64,000 nucleotides of DNA. Source: Meishania sp964351985 (GTDB lineage Bacteria; Bacteroidota; Bacteroidia; Flavobacteriales; Flavobacteriaceae). Shown piece after piece: positions 1 through 9,006 of the stretch. Location of the stretch: assembly GCA_964351985.1 (NCBI GenBank), contig CAYGPR010000001.1:178630-242629 (forward strand), in the 5' to 3' direction. The position numbers and the translations under genes were made by a program. Under the pieces are notes generated by a model, which had not been told where the DNA came from, did not search any database, and saw only the letters and a program-made list of their open reading frames with translations. Each line of letters begins with the position of its first letter. The stretch's first letter is position 1.

Positions 1-603
1 ATTGATACGCTTGATATTACTAGCGAAACGGTTAAAAGCTTAGTTCAACTGATGGTAGAAAAAAATGTCTTTATGACATCGACCTTGGCCATATATGAAG
101 CCAGTATTGCGGGAAGGGCCTTTGCCGATCAAAGAACCTTGGATGCCATGTCTCCCTTTCTGATGGATCAATATAAAGATAGAAGGGACCGGTTTGATAG
201 TGCTAACCCAGAGGATGCTATTCGGGAAAATCGACTTAAGCGAATCATGGCCTTCGAACATCGATTTTTCAAAATGGACGGAACGCTGACTGCAGGTGTC
301 GATCCAGGAAGACATGTACTGCCAGGTTTTGGTGATCAAAGAAATTTTGAACTGTTGATTGAAGCCAGTTTTACCGCAGAGGAGGCCATAAAAATTATGA
401 CAAAAAATGGGGCAGATGTACTTTCAAAAACCAATATCGGTTCAATAGAGCAAGGAAAGCGTGCCGACTTTGTTATTTTGAACGGAAACCTGAAAGAAAA
501 CCCTAGTGTCATTAGAAATGTTGACATGGTTTTCAAAAAAGGGTATAGGCATAATCCAAAATCCATTTTAAAAGAGGTCAGAGGAAAGTTCGGAGAGCGA
601 TAA
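1..603 (+). CDS. Amidohydrolase family protein, C-terminal part (5' end outside window)
   Basis: The reading frame is open from base 1, so the gene starts upstream of the window; about 200 residues remain. The visible part has the C-terminal signature of amidohydrolase/imidazolonepropionase-like enzymes: an AGVDPG turn that ends the metal-dependent barrel, then the EAIKIMTKNGADVL helix and IGSIEQGKRADFVILNGN, the strand-turn that closes the small beta-sandwich of these hydrolases. Members hydrolyse cyclic amides, lactones or peptides with one or two metal ions. The histidines and aspartate that would define the metal site are mostly outside the window, so the substrate cannot be given. It lies on the same strand as the lactonase-dehydrogenase-VOC genes that follow after an 80-bp gap, so it may be transcribed with them. 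Confidence 0.85.
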   Translation: MDTLDITSETVKSLVQLMVEKNVFMTSTLAIYEASIAGRAFADQRTLDAMSPFLMDQYKDRRDRFDSANPEDAIRENRLKRIMAFEHRFFKMDGTLTAGVDPGRHVLPGFGDQRNFELLIEASFTAEEAIKIMTKNGADVLSKTNIGSIEQGKRADFVILNGNLKENPSVIRNVDMVFKKGYRHNPKSILKEVRGKFGER

Positions 604-685
604 GCTACTTCTAGCAGCCTATTTTACTGCTTGTTTTGTTATTTCAGAGTTTCAAATTTCACTATCTTCCATCTGAATTGAAAGC

Positions 686-1570
686 ATGTCAACTATCAAA
701 ACCTATAAGGCCAAATTATTATATGATGCCAACGCCATCTTGGGCGAAGGCCCGATATGGGATTGGAAAAAGCAACGGCTTTTCTGGGTCGATATCGAAG
801 GGTGCCAATTGTATCAACACGATCCATCCTCAGGAAAAAATAAAAGTTGGTCATTTAATGAAATGATCGGTGCTACTTTATCCATAAAGAACGGGAATCT
901 ACTTCTGGCCATGGAAAAGGGCCTGGCATCTTTTGATTTGGAAACCGAGCGATTGACCAAACTCGAGATTCTTGAAAATTCAGATTCGAAAATCCGATTT
1001 AATGACGGCAAAGTAGGCCCAAACGGAAATTTTTGGATCGGCACGATGCACAAAGATTTCGAACCACAAACTGGCAATCTTTATCGGGTTACCAAAGATT
1101 TAAAAACTTCGATAGCGGTTGAAAAAACAACGATTTCCAACGGAATGGCATGGTCTTCCGACAGAAAAAGTTTCTTTTATATCGATAGTCCTACCTTTTC
1201 GGTTCAGGTCTTTGATTTTGATGCGGAAAAAGGTACGATTTCCAATGGGAGAATACTTTTAAAAATTCCGGAGGAATATGGGAGTCCTGATGGGATGTGC
1301 ATCGACTCCGAAGATATGCTCTGGATTGCACATTGGGACGGCCATTGTGTACGCAGATGGAATCCTGAAACGGGTCAGGTTCTAGAAAAAATAGAAGTTG
1401 CCGCGCCGCAGGTAACCTCATGCTGTTTTGGGGGAAAAGAATTAAAAACAATGTATATTACTACCGCAAGAAGCGGGATGACTGATGAACAATTGCAAAA
1501 ATATCCGCAAAGCGGCGGACTTTTTGTTCACAAAACCTCCGTTCAAGGAACACCAATACGCTATTTCTAA
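686..1570 (+). CDS. SMP-30/gluconolactonase (LRE family) sugar lactonase
   Basis: This 294-residue protein matches the six-bladed beta-propeller SMP-30/gluconolactonase family in length and motifs. Visible are LGEGPIWDWKKQRLFWVDIEG near the start (with the metal-binding Glu), FNDGKVGPNGNFWIGTM, TISNGMAWSSD with a ligand Asn, and GSPDGMCIDSEDMLWIAHW with the ligand Asp. The family hydrolyses sugar lactones with a divalent metal. No signal peptide is present, so it is cytosolic. Its stop codon shares one base with the start codon of the next gene, an SDR dehydrogenase, which implies translational coupling. Oxidation of a sugar to a lactone by the SDR followed by ring opening here is the simplest reading. 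The sugar is not proven; the nearby fucosidase makes fucose a candidate. Confidence 0.88.
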   Translation: MSTIKTYKAKLLYDANAILGEGPIWDWKKQRLFWVDIEGCQLYQHDPSSGKNKSWSFNEMIGATLSIKNGNLLLAMEKGLASFDLETERLTKLEILENSDSKIRFNDGKVGPNGNFWIGTMHKDFEPQTGNLYRVTKDLKTSIAVEKTTISNGMAWSSDRKSFFYIDSPTFSVQVFDFDAEKGTISNGRILLKIPEEYGSPDGMCIDSEDMLWIAHWDGHCVRRWNPETGQVLEKIEVAAPQVTSCCFGGKELKTMYITTARSGMTDEQLQKYPQSGGLFVHKTSVQGTPIRYF

Positions 1571-2349
1571 TGCAATACTCTGGAATAAAAAACAAAACAG
1601 CCATCATAACCGGTGCCGGAGAAGGCATTGGCTACGCTATCTGCGAATTATTGCTCAAAGCCGGTGCCAACGTCGTGCTCAATGATATTGATGAAGAGCT
1701 TGCCAAAAGTGCTTCTTCAGAATTAGATGCAGCACACCCCGGCAACTGCCTTCCTTTTTCGGGTGATGCTGGCGATGTTACCCTTATCGATAAAATGGTC
1801 GACTTTGCGCTTGAAAATTTTGGCAAAGTCGATTTTGTAGTCCCCAATGCCGGAATCACGCTGTTCGGCGATTTTTTGGAATTCACGCCCGATTCCTTTC
1901 AAAAGGTCATTCAATTGAATTTACAGGGGGCTTTTTTCTTGGCACAGAGAGCTGCCAAAGAAATGATTCAACAAGGAACTGGCGGTAGAATGGTCTTAAT
2001 GTCGTCACAAGTGGGAATTCGCGCCTATCATAACCTTACCGTCTACGGTATGACCAAGGCGGCCCTTCAATTTATGGGACAGAACTTGGCATATGGCCTA
2101 GGCGAACACGGTATTACGGTCAATACCATTGCCCCAGGGGCCACTTTGACCGAACGAACTGAAAAAGAGCAGCCTGATTACGAAGGTACATGGAGTAAAT
2201 TAAACCCTAACAAACGTGTGGGAAGACCCGAAGACATTGCAAATACGTGTCTTTTTCTACTTTCCGACGAAGCTTCACATATTAACGGACAGCTAATACC
2301 TGTAGATGGGGGTTGGACTACAGCGGGAAAGTATCCTGAGGACCTATAA
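1570..2349 (+). CDS. SDR family NAD(P)-dependent oxidoreductase
   Basis: A classical short-chain dehydrogenase of 259 residues. The nucleotide-binding motif TGAGEGIG is at about residues 14-21, the NAG motif at 93-95, catalytic Ser in MSSQVG near 145-146, and the YxxxK pair at Tyr159 and Lys163. The C-terminus has the usual NGQLIPVDGGWTT substrate-loop ending. An Asp in VLNDID after the second strand suggests NAD rather than NADP preference; this is inference. The ATG overlaps the stop of the lactonase by one base, so the two are probably made together. Likely roles are sugar dehydrogenase (for example L-fucose dehydrogenase) or a 2-keto-3-deoxy-sugar acid dehydrogenase; sequence reading cannot choose between them. 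Confidence 0.9.
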   Translation: MQYSGIKNKTAIITGAGEGIGYAICELLLKAGANVVLNDIDEELAKSASSELDAAHPGNCLPFSGDAGDVTLIDKMVDFALENFGKVDFVVPNAGITLFGDFLEFTPDSFQKVIQLNLQGAFFLAQRAAKEMIQQGTGGRMVLMSSQVGIRAYHNLTVYGMTKAALQFMGQNLAYGLGEHGITVNTIAPGATLTERTEKEQPDYEGTWSKLNPNKRVGRPEDIANTCLFLLSDEASHINGQLIPVDGGWTTAGKYPEDL

Positions 2350-2366
2350 AAATTAAAATTTCCAGT

Positions 2367-2753
2367 ATGCGCCTAAACAGCATCCATCATATTGCCATCA
2401 TCTGTTCCGATTATCAAAAATCAAAGACTTTTTATACAGATGTATTGGGCCTGACCATCTTAAAAGAAACATACCGATCGCAACGGGAATCCTACAAACT
2501 GGACTTGGCTCTGAACGGGGAATATGTCATTGAGCTCTTTTCTTTCCCGAATCCACCAAAACGTCCTTCGCGGCCTGAAGCATGTGGCATGCGACATCTA
2601 GCCTTTGAAGTAAAGAACATTGAAAAATGCATCGCCGAACTCAATTCCAAGAATATTTGGCCCGAACCGATTCGCATCGATGAGATGACCCAGAAAAAGT
2701 TTACCTTTTTTAGCGATCCAGATGACCTTCCCATAGAACTTTACGAAATGTGA
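2367..2753 (+). CDS. VOC family (glyoxalase/dioxygenase fold) protein
   Basis: A 128-residue protein of the vicinal oxygen chelate superfamily, close to the YaeR/GloA2 subgroup. It starts with NSIHHIAIICSDYQKSKTFYTDVLGL, the standard first beta-alpha module with a metal-ligand His, and has YVIELFSFPNPP with a ligand Glu, MRHLAFEV with a second His and a final PIELYEM with a Glu. These four positions match the VOC metal site. Members act as glyoxalases, isomerases or dioxygenases, and this one has no recognisable specificity signature. It follows the SDR gene by 17 bases and probably ends the operon, because a hairpin with a T tract lies about 45 bases downstream. Confidence 0.88.
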   Translation: MRLNSIHHIAIICSDYQKSKTFYTDVLGLTILKETYRSQRESYKLDLALNGEYVIELFSFPNPPKRPSRPEACGMRHLAFEVKNIEKCIAELNSKNIWPEPIRIDEMTQKKFTFFSDPDDLPIELYEM

Positions 2754-2797
2754 ATCATCTAAAAACAGACTCCATGGTCGGTATGGTGGTAATTAGT

Positions 2798-2839
2798 CGA
2801 TAAAAAAGCTAAAAATGGCCTTTTTATCGCTTTTTTTTG
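2798..2839 (+). terminator. Rho-independent terminator after the VOC gene
   Basis: An inverted repeat with arms CGATAAAAAAGC and GCCTTTTTATCG (one mismatch) around a short AT-rich loop is followed by C and a run of eight T residues. It sits 45 bases after the VOC stop codon on the same strand. Confidence 0.7.
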
Positions 2840-2933
2840 GCTTTAAATCTAGCCATACTTTGGTTTGAAGACTCATAATTAAAAGGAATTACCAACTAGG
2901 CAGTCGGTTTAATGAATTGAGACATCCAACCAT

Positions 2934-3200
2934 TTATACCTTAAAATACACTTTCTTTTGATCTAAAAAGTACGTGATATACCAAAAGATAAAGAGTACG
3001 AAAAGGGCATTGATGACCATAATTGAATCCTAGGACACGGCCAAGGGCGACAATAGGCCTTCCGTCCAAATTTGACCAAATCCTCTGAAGCATTGGACAT
3101 CGACCGCTTCAGCAAAAAGATAGATGAAAACGGAATTTGTTCCCAACAAATAAAAAATATTGTCATTCTGTTTGTCACTGATAAATCTTCCGAAACTGCC
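2934..3200 (-). pseudogene. Remnant of a membrane protein C-terminus (NagX/DUF5009-like acyltransferase, uncertain)
   Basis: On the minus strand one frame reads through about 88 codons with a single internal stop (TAG at about 3030-3032), ending at TAA 2934. Before the stop it encodes NIFYLLGTNSVFIYLFAEAV and then IWTEGLLSPLAVS. After the stop it reads INALFVLFIFWYITYFLDQK and ends KVYFKV. A Gly-Thr-Asn before a hydrophobic helix, a last helix and a short basic tail ending in F-K-V resemble the end of heparan-alpha-glucosaminide N-acetyltransferase-like (NagX/DUF5009) membrane proteins. Everything upstream is missing: the next gene, on the opposite strand, starts at 3224. I read this as the decayed tail of a gene once present between the VOC and GH95 genes. 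The family assignment is by pattern memory only. Confidence 0.5.
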
Positions 3201-3223
3201 CTTTTATATATATCTTAGTTTTT

Positions 3224-5635
3224 ATGATTTTTCGTAGCAGTACCATTTCTATATTAATTTCTCTACTATTCTTAACATCTGTCGATTCACTAACATCACA
3301 ATCGGCAAATACACTATGGTACGACCGTCCGGCGGAATATTTTGAGGAAACCTTGGTCTTGGGCAATGGCAAAATGGGCGCTTCCGTTTACGGGGGGGTC
3401 GAAACCGATTCCATTTACCTCAACGATATCACACTATGGTCGGGCGAACCCGTGGATCCAAATATGAATCCTAACGCGCACACGTTTATTCCAAAGATTC
3501 GGGATGCCCTGAAAAACGAAAATTATGTCTTGGCGGATTCGTTACAGCGAAACGTTCAAGGTTCGTTTTCACAATCGTACATGCCATTGGGTACTATGAA
3601 GTTTCACTTTGAGCATGAGGGAAGTCCGTCGAACTATCGTCGCGAACTAAGCCTTGAAAGGGCGATTTCAAAAGTCTCCTATTCCGTAAATGAGGTCGTG
3701 TTTACCCGAGAATATTTTATTTCATATCCTGACAAGGTGATGGTCGTTCGCTTGAAAAGCGATAAAAAAGGCAAACTAAATTTCAATGTTGATTTCAATA
3801 GCTTGTTAAACCACAAGATCCAAATTGATGAAAAAACCTTGGTGGCTAATGGTTATGCACCATATCATGTAGAACCGAATTATCGTGGTGATATTCCCGA
3901 TGCGGTACGCTTCGATCCTGAAAGAGGGACTCGCTTTACGGCCTTGTTCCATATCAAAAACACCGATGGGGAAGTAACGGTTACCGATAACTCCGTCGGA
4001 TTAAAAAACGGTACCGAGGCCTTGGTCGTCATTTCTCTAGCCACAAGTTTTAGCGGTTATGATAAGAATCCCGCGACACAAGGTCTGGACCACCAAGGCA
4101 TTGCCAAGAATCAACTGACCGGAGCTCAGAACAAGTCGTTCGTAAAACTTAGGGCCCTACACCTTTTGGATTATCAAAAATACTTTCAAAGAGTGGATTT
4201 GAACCTGGGTGGAACTTCGGCGCCCGACCTGCCCACAGATGCGCGTTTAAAGCGTTATGCAAAGGGAGAAGAGGATAAAAACTTAGAAATCCTTTATTTT
4301 CAGTATGGACGCTATTTGTTGATTTCCAGTTCTAGAACCCCAAAAGTTCCTGCCAATCTTCAGGGTATTTGGAACCCCTATCTAAGACCCCCATGGAGTA
4401 GTAATTACACCACCAATATCAACTTGCAGGAGAACTATTGGTTGGCCGAAAACGCCAATCTTACAGAAATGCACATTCCACTGTTATCCTTCATAGAAAA
4501 CTTGTCCAAGACTGGAGCTATGACCGCAAAGAATTTTTACGATGCCGATGGATGGGCGACCTGTCACAATTCTGATATTTGGGCCATGAGCAACCCAGTA
4601 GGCGATTTCGGCGAGGGAGACCCCAAATGGGCGAATTGGAACATGGGAGGCGTTTGGCTCAGTAGTCATTTGTGGGAACATTATGAGTTCACACAATACA
4701 AAGAGTTCTTAGGAAAATTCGGGTATCGTCATCTGAAAGGTGCAGCACAATTCAGTCTTGATATGTTGGTGGAGGATGAGGATGGCTATCTGATTACGTC
4801 ACCTTCGACCTCTCCGGAAGCAGCTTATATTACACCAGATGCATATGAAGGTCAAACCCTATACGGGGCAACAGCGGACCTTGCCATGATTCGGGAATGT
4901 TTTGAACAGACCATTGCCGCCTCTAAGATTATGGGTATCGACACCGATTTTCGGGCACAATTGGAAAAAGCACTTGAACGGTTATATCCCTATCAAATCG
5001 GGAAAAAGGGAAATTTGCAGGAATGGTATCACGATTGGGAAGATGCCGATCCCAAACATCGGCATCAGACCCACTTATACGGACTTTATCCCGGCCATCA
5101 TATCACTCCTGAAAAAACACCTGAACTTGCCGAAGCGTGCCGTGTTTCCCTCGAAATAAAAGGAGATGACACTACAGGATGGTCAAAAGGATGGCGCATC
5201 AATCTCTGGGCACGACTTTGGGACGGTAATCGGGCCTATAAAATGTATCGTGAACTGTTGCGCTACGTCGAGCCCGATGGAGCAAAAACTACCTCTTCCC
5301 GTGGTGGCGGCACGTATCCCAATCTGTTCGATGCCCATCCGCCATTTCAAATCGATGGAAATTTCGGTGGTGCGGCAGCGGTCATAGAAATGCTGATGCA
5401 ATCTACGATGGATGAAATCCGTTTGTTGACAGCACTTCCCGATGCCTGGCCAGAAGGTTCGGTAAAAGGAATTATGGCCCGCGGCGCTTTCGAAGTGGAT
5501 ATGGAATGGAAGGATAAAAAACCGGTAAAAATTGTCGTGAGATCACCAAAAGGGGGAACTACCACCCTAATCCATCAAAACAAACGAAAAACCATTACCG
5601 TCAAGCCCAAAGAAAAAGTTGAGATCAACTGGTAA
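3224..5635 (+). CDS. Glycoside hydrolase family 95 (alpha-L-fucosidase type), exported
   Basis: An 803-residue enzyme of the usual GH95 length. A signal peptide (about residues 1-26, ending near SLTSQS) directs it to the periplasm or beyond. The N-terminal domain has LGNGKMGASVYGGVETDSIYLNDITLWSG, typical of the family. The (alpha/alpha)6 catalytic domain holds TSPSTSPE with the probable general acid Glu near residue 532, HRHQTHLYGLYPGHHI near 613, WSKGWRINLWARLWDGNRAY and FQIDGNFGGAAAVIEM near 711. GH95 enzymes cleave alpha-1,2-L-fucosyl or alpha-L-galactosyl residues with inversion. With a sulfatase and a sugar-oxidising gene set nearby, release of fucose from algal or host glycans is likely. 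It begins the block 3224-11130, whose genes are 10-30 bases apart. Confidence 0.93.
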   Translation: MIFRSSTISILISLLFLTSVDSLTSQSANTLWYDRPAEYFEETLVLGNGKMGASVYGGVETDSIYLNDITLWSGEPVDPNMNPNAHTFIPKIRDALKNENYVLADSLQRNVQGSFSQSYMPLGTMKFHFEHEGSPSNYRRELSLERAISKVSYSVNEVVFTREYFISYPDKVMVVRLKSDKKGKLNFNVDFNSLLNHKIQIDEKTLVANGYAPYHVEPNYRGDIPDAVRFDPERGTRFTALFHIKNTDGEVTVTDNSVGLKNGTEALVVISLATSFSGYDKNPATQGLDHQGIAKNQLTGAQNKSFVKLRALHLLDYQKYFQRVDLNLGGTSAPDLPTDARLKRYAKGEEDKNLEILYFQYGRYLLISSSRTPKVPANLQGIWNPYLRPPWSSNYTTNINLQENYWLAENANLTEMHIPLLSFIENLSKTGAMTAKNFYDADGWATCHNSDIWAMSNPVGDFGEGDPKWANWNMGGVWLSSHLWEHYEFTQYKEFLGKFGYRHLKGAAQFSLDMLVEDEDGYLITSPSTSPEAAYITPDAYEGQTLYGATADLAMIRECFEQTIAASKIMGIDTDFRAQLEKALERLYPYQIGKKGNLQEWYHDWEDADPKHRHQTHLYGLYPGHHITPEKTPELAEACRVSLEIKGDDTTGWSKGWRINLWARLWDGNRAYKMYRELLRYVEPDGAKTTSSRGGGTYPNLFDAHPPFQIDGNFGGAAAVIEMLMQSTMDEIRLLTALPDAWPEGSVKGIMARGAFEVDMEWKDKKPVKIVVRSPKGGTTTLIHQNKRKTITVKPKEKVEINW

Positions 5636-5652
5636 AACCATAAATACGAGAA

Positions 5653-7167
5653 ATGAAAATAATACTGAAAAACAGCGCCTTATTTGTAATGTTGCTTTGT
5701 GTCTTTACACTACATAGCCAAGACGAAAAAGAGAAGGAGAGCTCAAAACCCATTCCTAAACCGAAATCATTTGTAACCGAGCATCAAGGTGTTTTCGATG
5801 GTAAGACCCTCAACTACACCGCTACCGCCAAAGAAACCTTTTTGACCAATGAAGAGGGGGACTCGATAGCTACATTTTGGTCGGTTGCCTATACCAAAAA
5901 ACCCATGGGCGATGTTGCCAAACGACCGGTAACTTTTGTGTTCAACGGTGGCCCTGGGTCCGCCTCGATGTGGCTGCACATGGGTTTCTTCGGCCCTAAG
6001 GTAGTAAAGGTAGATTCCGATGCCAAACAAGATGATGGCGCTGCGCCCTATAACTTGGTCAAAAACGAACACGGATTACTGGACCTTACCGATTTGGTGT
6101 TCATCGATCCTGTCGGCACTGGTTACAGTAGACTTGTCGGCAAAGGAAAAGGCAAGGATTTTTATGGTCTAAAGGAAGACGTCGTGTCTTTTGCACAATT
6201 CATACGCAAATGGGTGACTGAAAACGAACGTTGGTTCTCACCCAAATATCTCGCCGGGGAAAGCTACGGAACGACCCGTGCGGCCTATTTGGGAAACATG
6301 CTCGAAGGATCGGGCCAGAATATGGCATTGAACGGCATGATTTTGATTTCGCAAGCGTTGGACTATGCAGGATCAACATCAGTGCATCACAATATGACCT
6401 CTTACATTACCTATTTGCCCAGTATGGCGGCCACCGCCTGGTACCATAAAAAGGCCGGGGAAGGGAAAAGCTTGGAAGATTTTGTTGAAGAATGCAGACA
6501 ATTCACGTACGACACCTATACGCCCGCACTGTATAAGGGAAATCTCTTGAGTAAAACGGAAAAAGATAACATTGCCGATAAGCTAGCCTATTTCACAGGT
6601 TTGGACAAAAAGTATATCCTTCATTCCAATCTGCGCATACTTATGGGCCGTTTTCAAAAAAAGCTTTTGGAAGATGAGGGCCTTGCCATAGGCCGTTTGG
6701 ACGGTCGGTTTATGGGGGATGAGGTTGATAAAGTTTCAGAGCGCCCACATTTAGGTGATCCTGCAAGCTACCAAATAAGCTCGGCATACACCGCTGCTTT
6801 AAACCATTATTTTGCCTCAGAGTTGAAAGTCAAAATGGACAGGCCCTATATTACTTCCGGGGGAGGTAGTGGATGGCGTTGGAGAACCGTACCTGATGGT
6901 CAATACTGGGAGCCTATGCCTGTAAACACAGCCCCTCACCTAGGCGAAACTATGAGACGAAACCCTGCAATGAAAGTAATGGTCGCCAGTGGTTATTATG
7001 ATTTGATAACTCCTTTTTTTGATGCGGAATATACTTTTGCGCGCAACGGTATCGCAACAGATCGCGTTGAAATGACCTATTATGAAGCAGGTCATATGAT
7101 GTATACGCATCAGCCTGATCTGACAAAATTGGCCCAGGATATTCGCACTTTTTTCGCTAAGCAATAA
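5653..7167 (+). CDS. S10 family serine carboxypeptidase-like peptidase, exported
   Basis: A 504-residue protein with an N-terminal signal peptide (about residues 1-22, ending LHSQ). It has the alpha/beta-hydrolase signatures of the S10 family: FNGGPGSASMWLHMGFFGP (oxyanion region, residues 97-115), DPVGTGYSR, AGESYGTTRAAYLG with nucleophile Ser204, YYDLITPFFD with Asp450 and YEAGHMMYTHQ with His481. All three catalytic residues are present. S10 peptidases remove C-terminal amino acids, and bacterial members in Bacteroidota are usually secreted and poorly characterised. It follows the fucosidase by 17 bases. Peptidase next to glycosidase could reflect use of glycoprotein substrates, which is inference. 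Confidence 0.92.
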   Translation: MKIILKNSALFVMLLCVFTLHSQDEKEKESSKPIPKPKSFVTEHQGVFDGKTLNYTATAKETFLTNEEGDSIATFWSVAYTKKPMGDVAKRPVTFVFNGGPGSASMWLHMGFFGPKVVKVDSDAKQDDGAAPYNLVKNEHGLLDLTDLVFIDPVGTGYSRLVGKGKGKDFYGLKEDVVSFAQFIRKWVTENERWFSPKYLAGESYGTTRAAYLGNMLEGSGQNMALNGMILISQALDYAGSTSVHHNMTSYITYLPSMAATAWYHKKAGEGKSLEDFVEECRQFTYDTYTPALYKGNLLSKTEKDNIADKLAYFTGLDKKYILHSNLRILMGRFQKKLLEDEGLAIGRLDGRFMGDEVDKVSERPHLGDPASYQISSAYTAALNHYFASELKVKMDRPYITSGGGSGWRWRTVPDGQYWEPMPVNTAPHLGETMRRNPAMKVMVASGYYDLITPFFDAEYTFARNGIATDRVEMTYYEAGHMMYTHQPDLTKLAQDIRTFFAKQ

Positions 7168-7177
7168 GTCCAAAGTC

Positions 7178-8107
7178 TTGAAAAATATTTGCTTCTTCAT
7201 TTTCTCCCTTCTAACGAATCAATTTTCCTGTGGTCAGGTATCCGAGGTTAATTTGGTCGTTTTAGGCACGGTACAAGATGCCGGTTCCCCACATATTGCG
7301 TGTACAAAAGAATGTTGTGCAACCTTGTTCGAAAATCCAGAGGTCGATAGAAAAGTTGTTTCCTTGGGATTAGTTGATTCCGAAAATCAGCGGACATTTC
7401 TTTTTGAAGCTACCCCCGATATGACTGAACAACTCAAACTGCTTAATAAGATTGCAAAATGGGAAGTTCCGGAAATGCCGAACGGTATATTTTTGACGCA
7501 CGCCCATATCGGACATTACACTGGCCTTATGTATTTGGGTAAAGAGGCTACCAATGCTAGGGAAGTGCCAGTTTATTCAATGCCCAAAATGAAGAATTTT
7601 CTTGAAAATAATGGGCCTTGGTCCCAACTGGTTTCTGATAAGAACATTGCCATCAAGTCCCTTGAAGATGAGCAAGAAATAAACCTTACGCCGCAAATAA
7701 AAGTTATTCCTTTCACCGTGCCCCATCGCGACGAATATTCTGAAACTGTGGGCTACAAAATCATTGGACCGAACAAATCAGCATTATTTATTCCGGATAT
7801 CGATAAATGGGAGAAGTGGGATAAGAAAATCGTTTCAGAAATCGAAAAAGTCGATTATGCTTTTTTGGATGCCACTTTTTACGATGCCGAAGAAATCAAC
7901 AATCGTGATATTTCTGAGATTCCGCATCCGTTCGTCATCGAAAGTATGGCGCTTTTTGAAAACCTCACTGCATCCGAAAAGAAAAAAATCCACTTTATCC
8001 ACTTTAACCACACCAATCCCTTACTGAATCCCGAAAGCGTTCAATCCAAAATGGTTGTGGAAAACGGATTCAATATTGCCCGTTCAGGCATGCAATTCAA
8101 CCTTTAG
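7178..8107 (+). CDS. PqqB-like metallo-beta-lactamase fold hydrolase, exported
   Basis: A 309-residue protein starting at a TTG codon ten bases after the peptidase stop; this start gives a complete signal peptide (NICFFIFSLLTNQFSCGQ), and no ATG gives one. LGTVQDAGSPHIACTKECC matches the N-terminus of PqqB-type proteins, including the Cys cluster for a structural zinc. The metal motif reads THAHIGHYTG (His108, His110, His113), with Gly where canonical members have Asp. Later ligands appear in VPHRDEYSETVGY, FLDATFYD and FIHFNHTNPLL. PqqB acts in PQQ synthesis, but a signal peptide argues against that role here. A secreted lactonase or phosphodiesterase-like role is possible. It lies two genes before a PQQ dehydrogenase. 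Confidence 0.85.
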   Translation: MKNICFFIFSLLTNQFSCGQVSEVNLVVLGTVQDAGSPHIACTKECCATLFENPEVDRKVVSLGLVDSENQRTFLFEATPDMTEQLKLLNKIAKWEVPEMPNGIFLTHAHIGHYTGLMYLGKEATNAREVPVYSMPKMKNFLENNGPWSQLVSDKNIAIKSLEDEQEINLTPQIKVIPFTVPHRDEYSETVGYKIIGPNKSALFIPDIDKWEKWDKKIVSEIEKVDYAFLDATFYDAEEINNRDISEIPHPFVIESMALFENLTASEKKKIHFIHFNHTNPLLNPESVQSKMVVENGFNIARSGMQFNL

Positions 8108-8113
8108 CATTTG

Positions 8114-8977
8114 ATGGACAAAGATCTCAAAGCCCATATCGAATATTTGCTCTGTATCAAAATTGAACAGGTTCAATCGGTTTCGGGCGGGGATATTTCA
8201 AATGCCTACTTGTTAAAGACAGAAAACGAGCGCTTTTTTTGTAAAGTCAATACCGATCCATCGGCTTTTGACATGTTTTGGACAGAAAAGTCAGGTTTAG
8301 AAGCCATAGCGGAAACCAAGACAATAGCCACCCCAAAAGTATTGCTCTGTGAAAAGCTGGAAACGGGTGGTTTTCTGCTGATGGAGCACATCGAGTCAAA
8401 AAGGGCATCTTCAACTGAAACGGAACTACTTGGGCATCAACTTGCCGCGCTACATCAATTGTCCATTTCGGAAAGCTTTGGATGGGAAACCGATAATTTC
8501 ATCGGAAGCCTTCCGCAATCGAATAAAAAACATTCCGATTGGAAACAATTTTATACGCAAGAGCGCTTGTTGCCACAATTGAAAATGGCACACGATTCCG
8601 GAAAGTTGAATGCGCGTGAAATTCCATCCGAAGAACGGATTTTTAAATCCTATGAAAATCTATTTCCCAATATTGGGCCCGCTCTTTTACACGGCGATCT
8701 ATGGAGTGGCAATTATCTCATCTCCGAAAAAGGAAAACCCTTTCTTATTGATCCAGCCACATATTATGGTCATTTTGAAGTCGATTTGGCGATGACACGA
8801 TTGTTCGGAGGGTTCGGTAATTCATTTTACGAAGCACATGCGGAACATTTTTCAAAAACCGGTGGCGAGGCCGAGCGGAACGATCTGTATCAATTGTATT
8901 ATCTGCTGGTGCATTTGAATTTATTCGGAAGTTCATACAAAGCAGCTGTTACCACTATTTTGAATAGGTATTTTTAA
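8114..8977 (+). CDS. Fructosamine kinase / ketosamine-3-kinase family protein
   Basis: A 287-residue protein, counting from ATG 8114 rather than the TTG immediately before it. It shows the aminoglycoside phosphotransferase-like fold of the fructosamine kinase family: SVSGGDISNAYLLKTENERFFCKVN (nucleotide-binding strand with Lys), FLLMEHI at the hinge, LLHGDLWSGNYL with the catalytic Asp near residue 195, and LIDPATYYGHFEVDLAMTRLFGGF, the metal-binding DPA loop characteristic of this family. Such kinases phosphorylate glycated amines or ketosamines for repair or catabolism. It is cytosolic and follows the PqqB-like gene by six bases. A role in salvage of glycated products in a sugar-rich cell is plausible but not shown. 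Confidence 0.9.
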   Translation: MDKDLKAHIEYLLCIKIEQVQSVSGGDISNAYLLKTENERFFCKVNTDPSAFDMFWTEKSGLEAIAETKTIATPKVLLCEKLETGGFLLMEHIESKRASSTETELLGHQLAALHQLSISESFGWETDNFIGSLPQSNKKHSDWKQFYTQERLLPQLKMAHDSGKLNAREIPSEERIFKSYENLFPNIGPALLHGDLWSGNYLISEKGKPFLIDPATYYGHFEVDLAMTRLFGGFGNSFYEAHAEHFSKTGGEAERNDLYQLYYLLVHLNLFGSSYKAAVTTILNRYF

Positions 8978-9006
8978 GTACTTTTAGGAATTACATTTCA
9001 CTGTTT

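Noticed and set aside
7178..8107. True PqqB of a PQQ synthesis operon
   Set aside because: The protein has a signal peptide and no pqqA, C, D or E gene is nearby.
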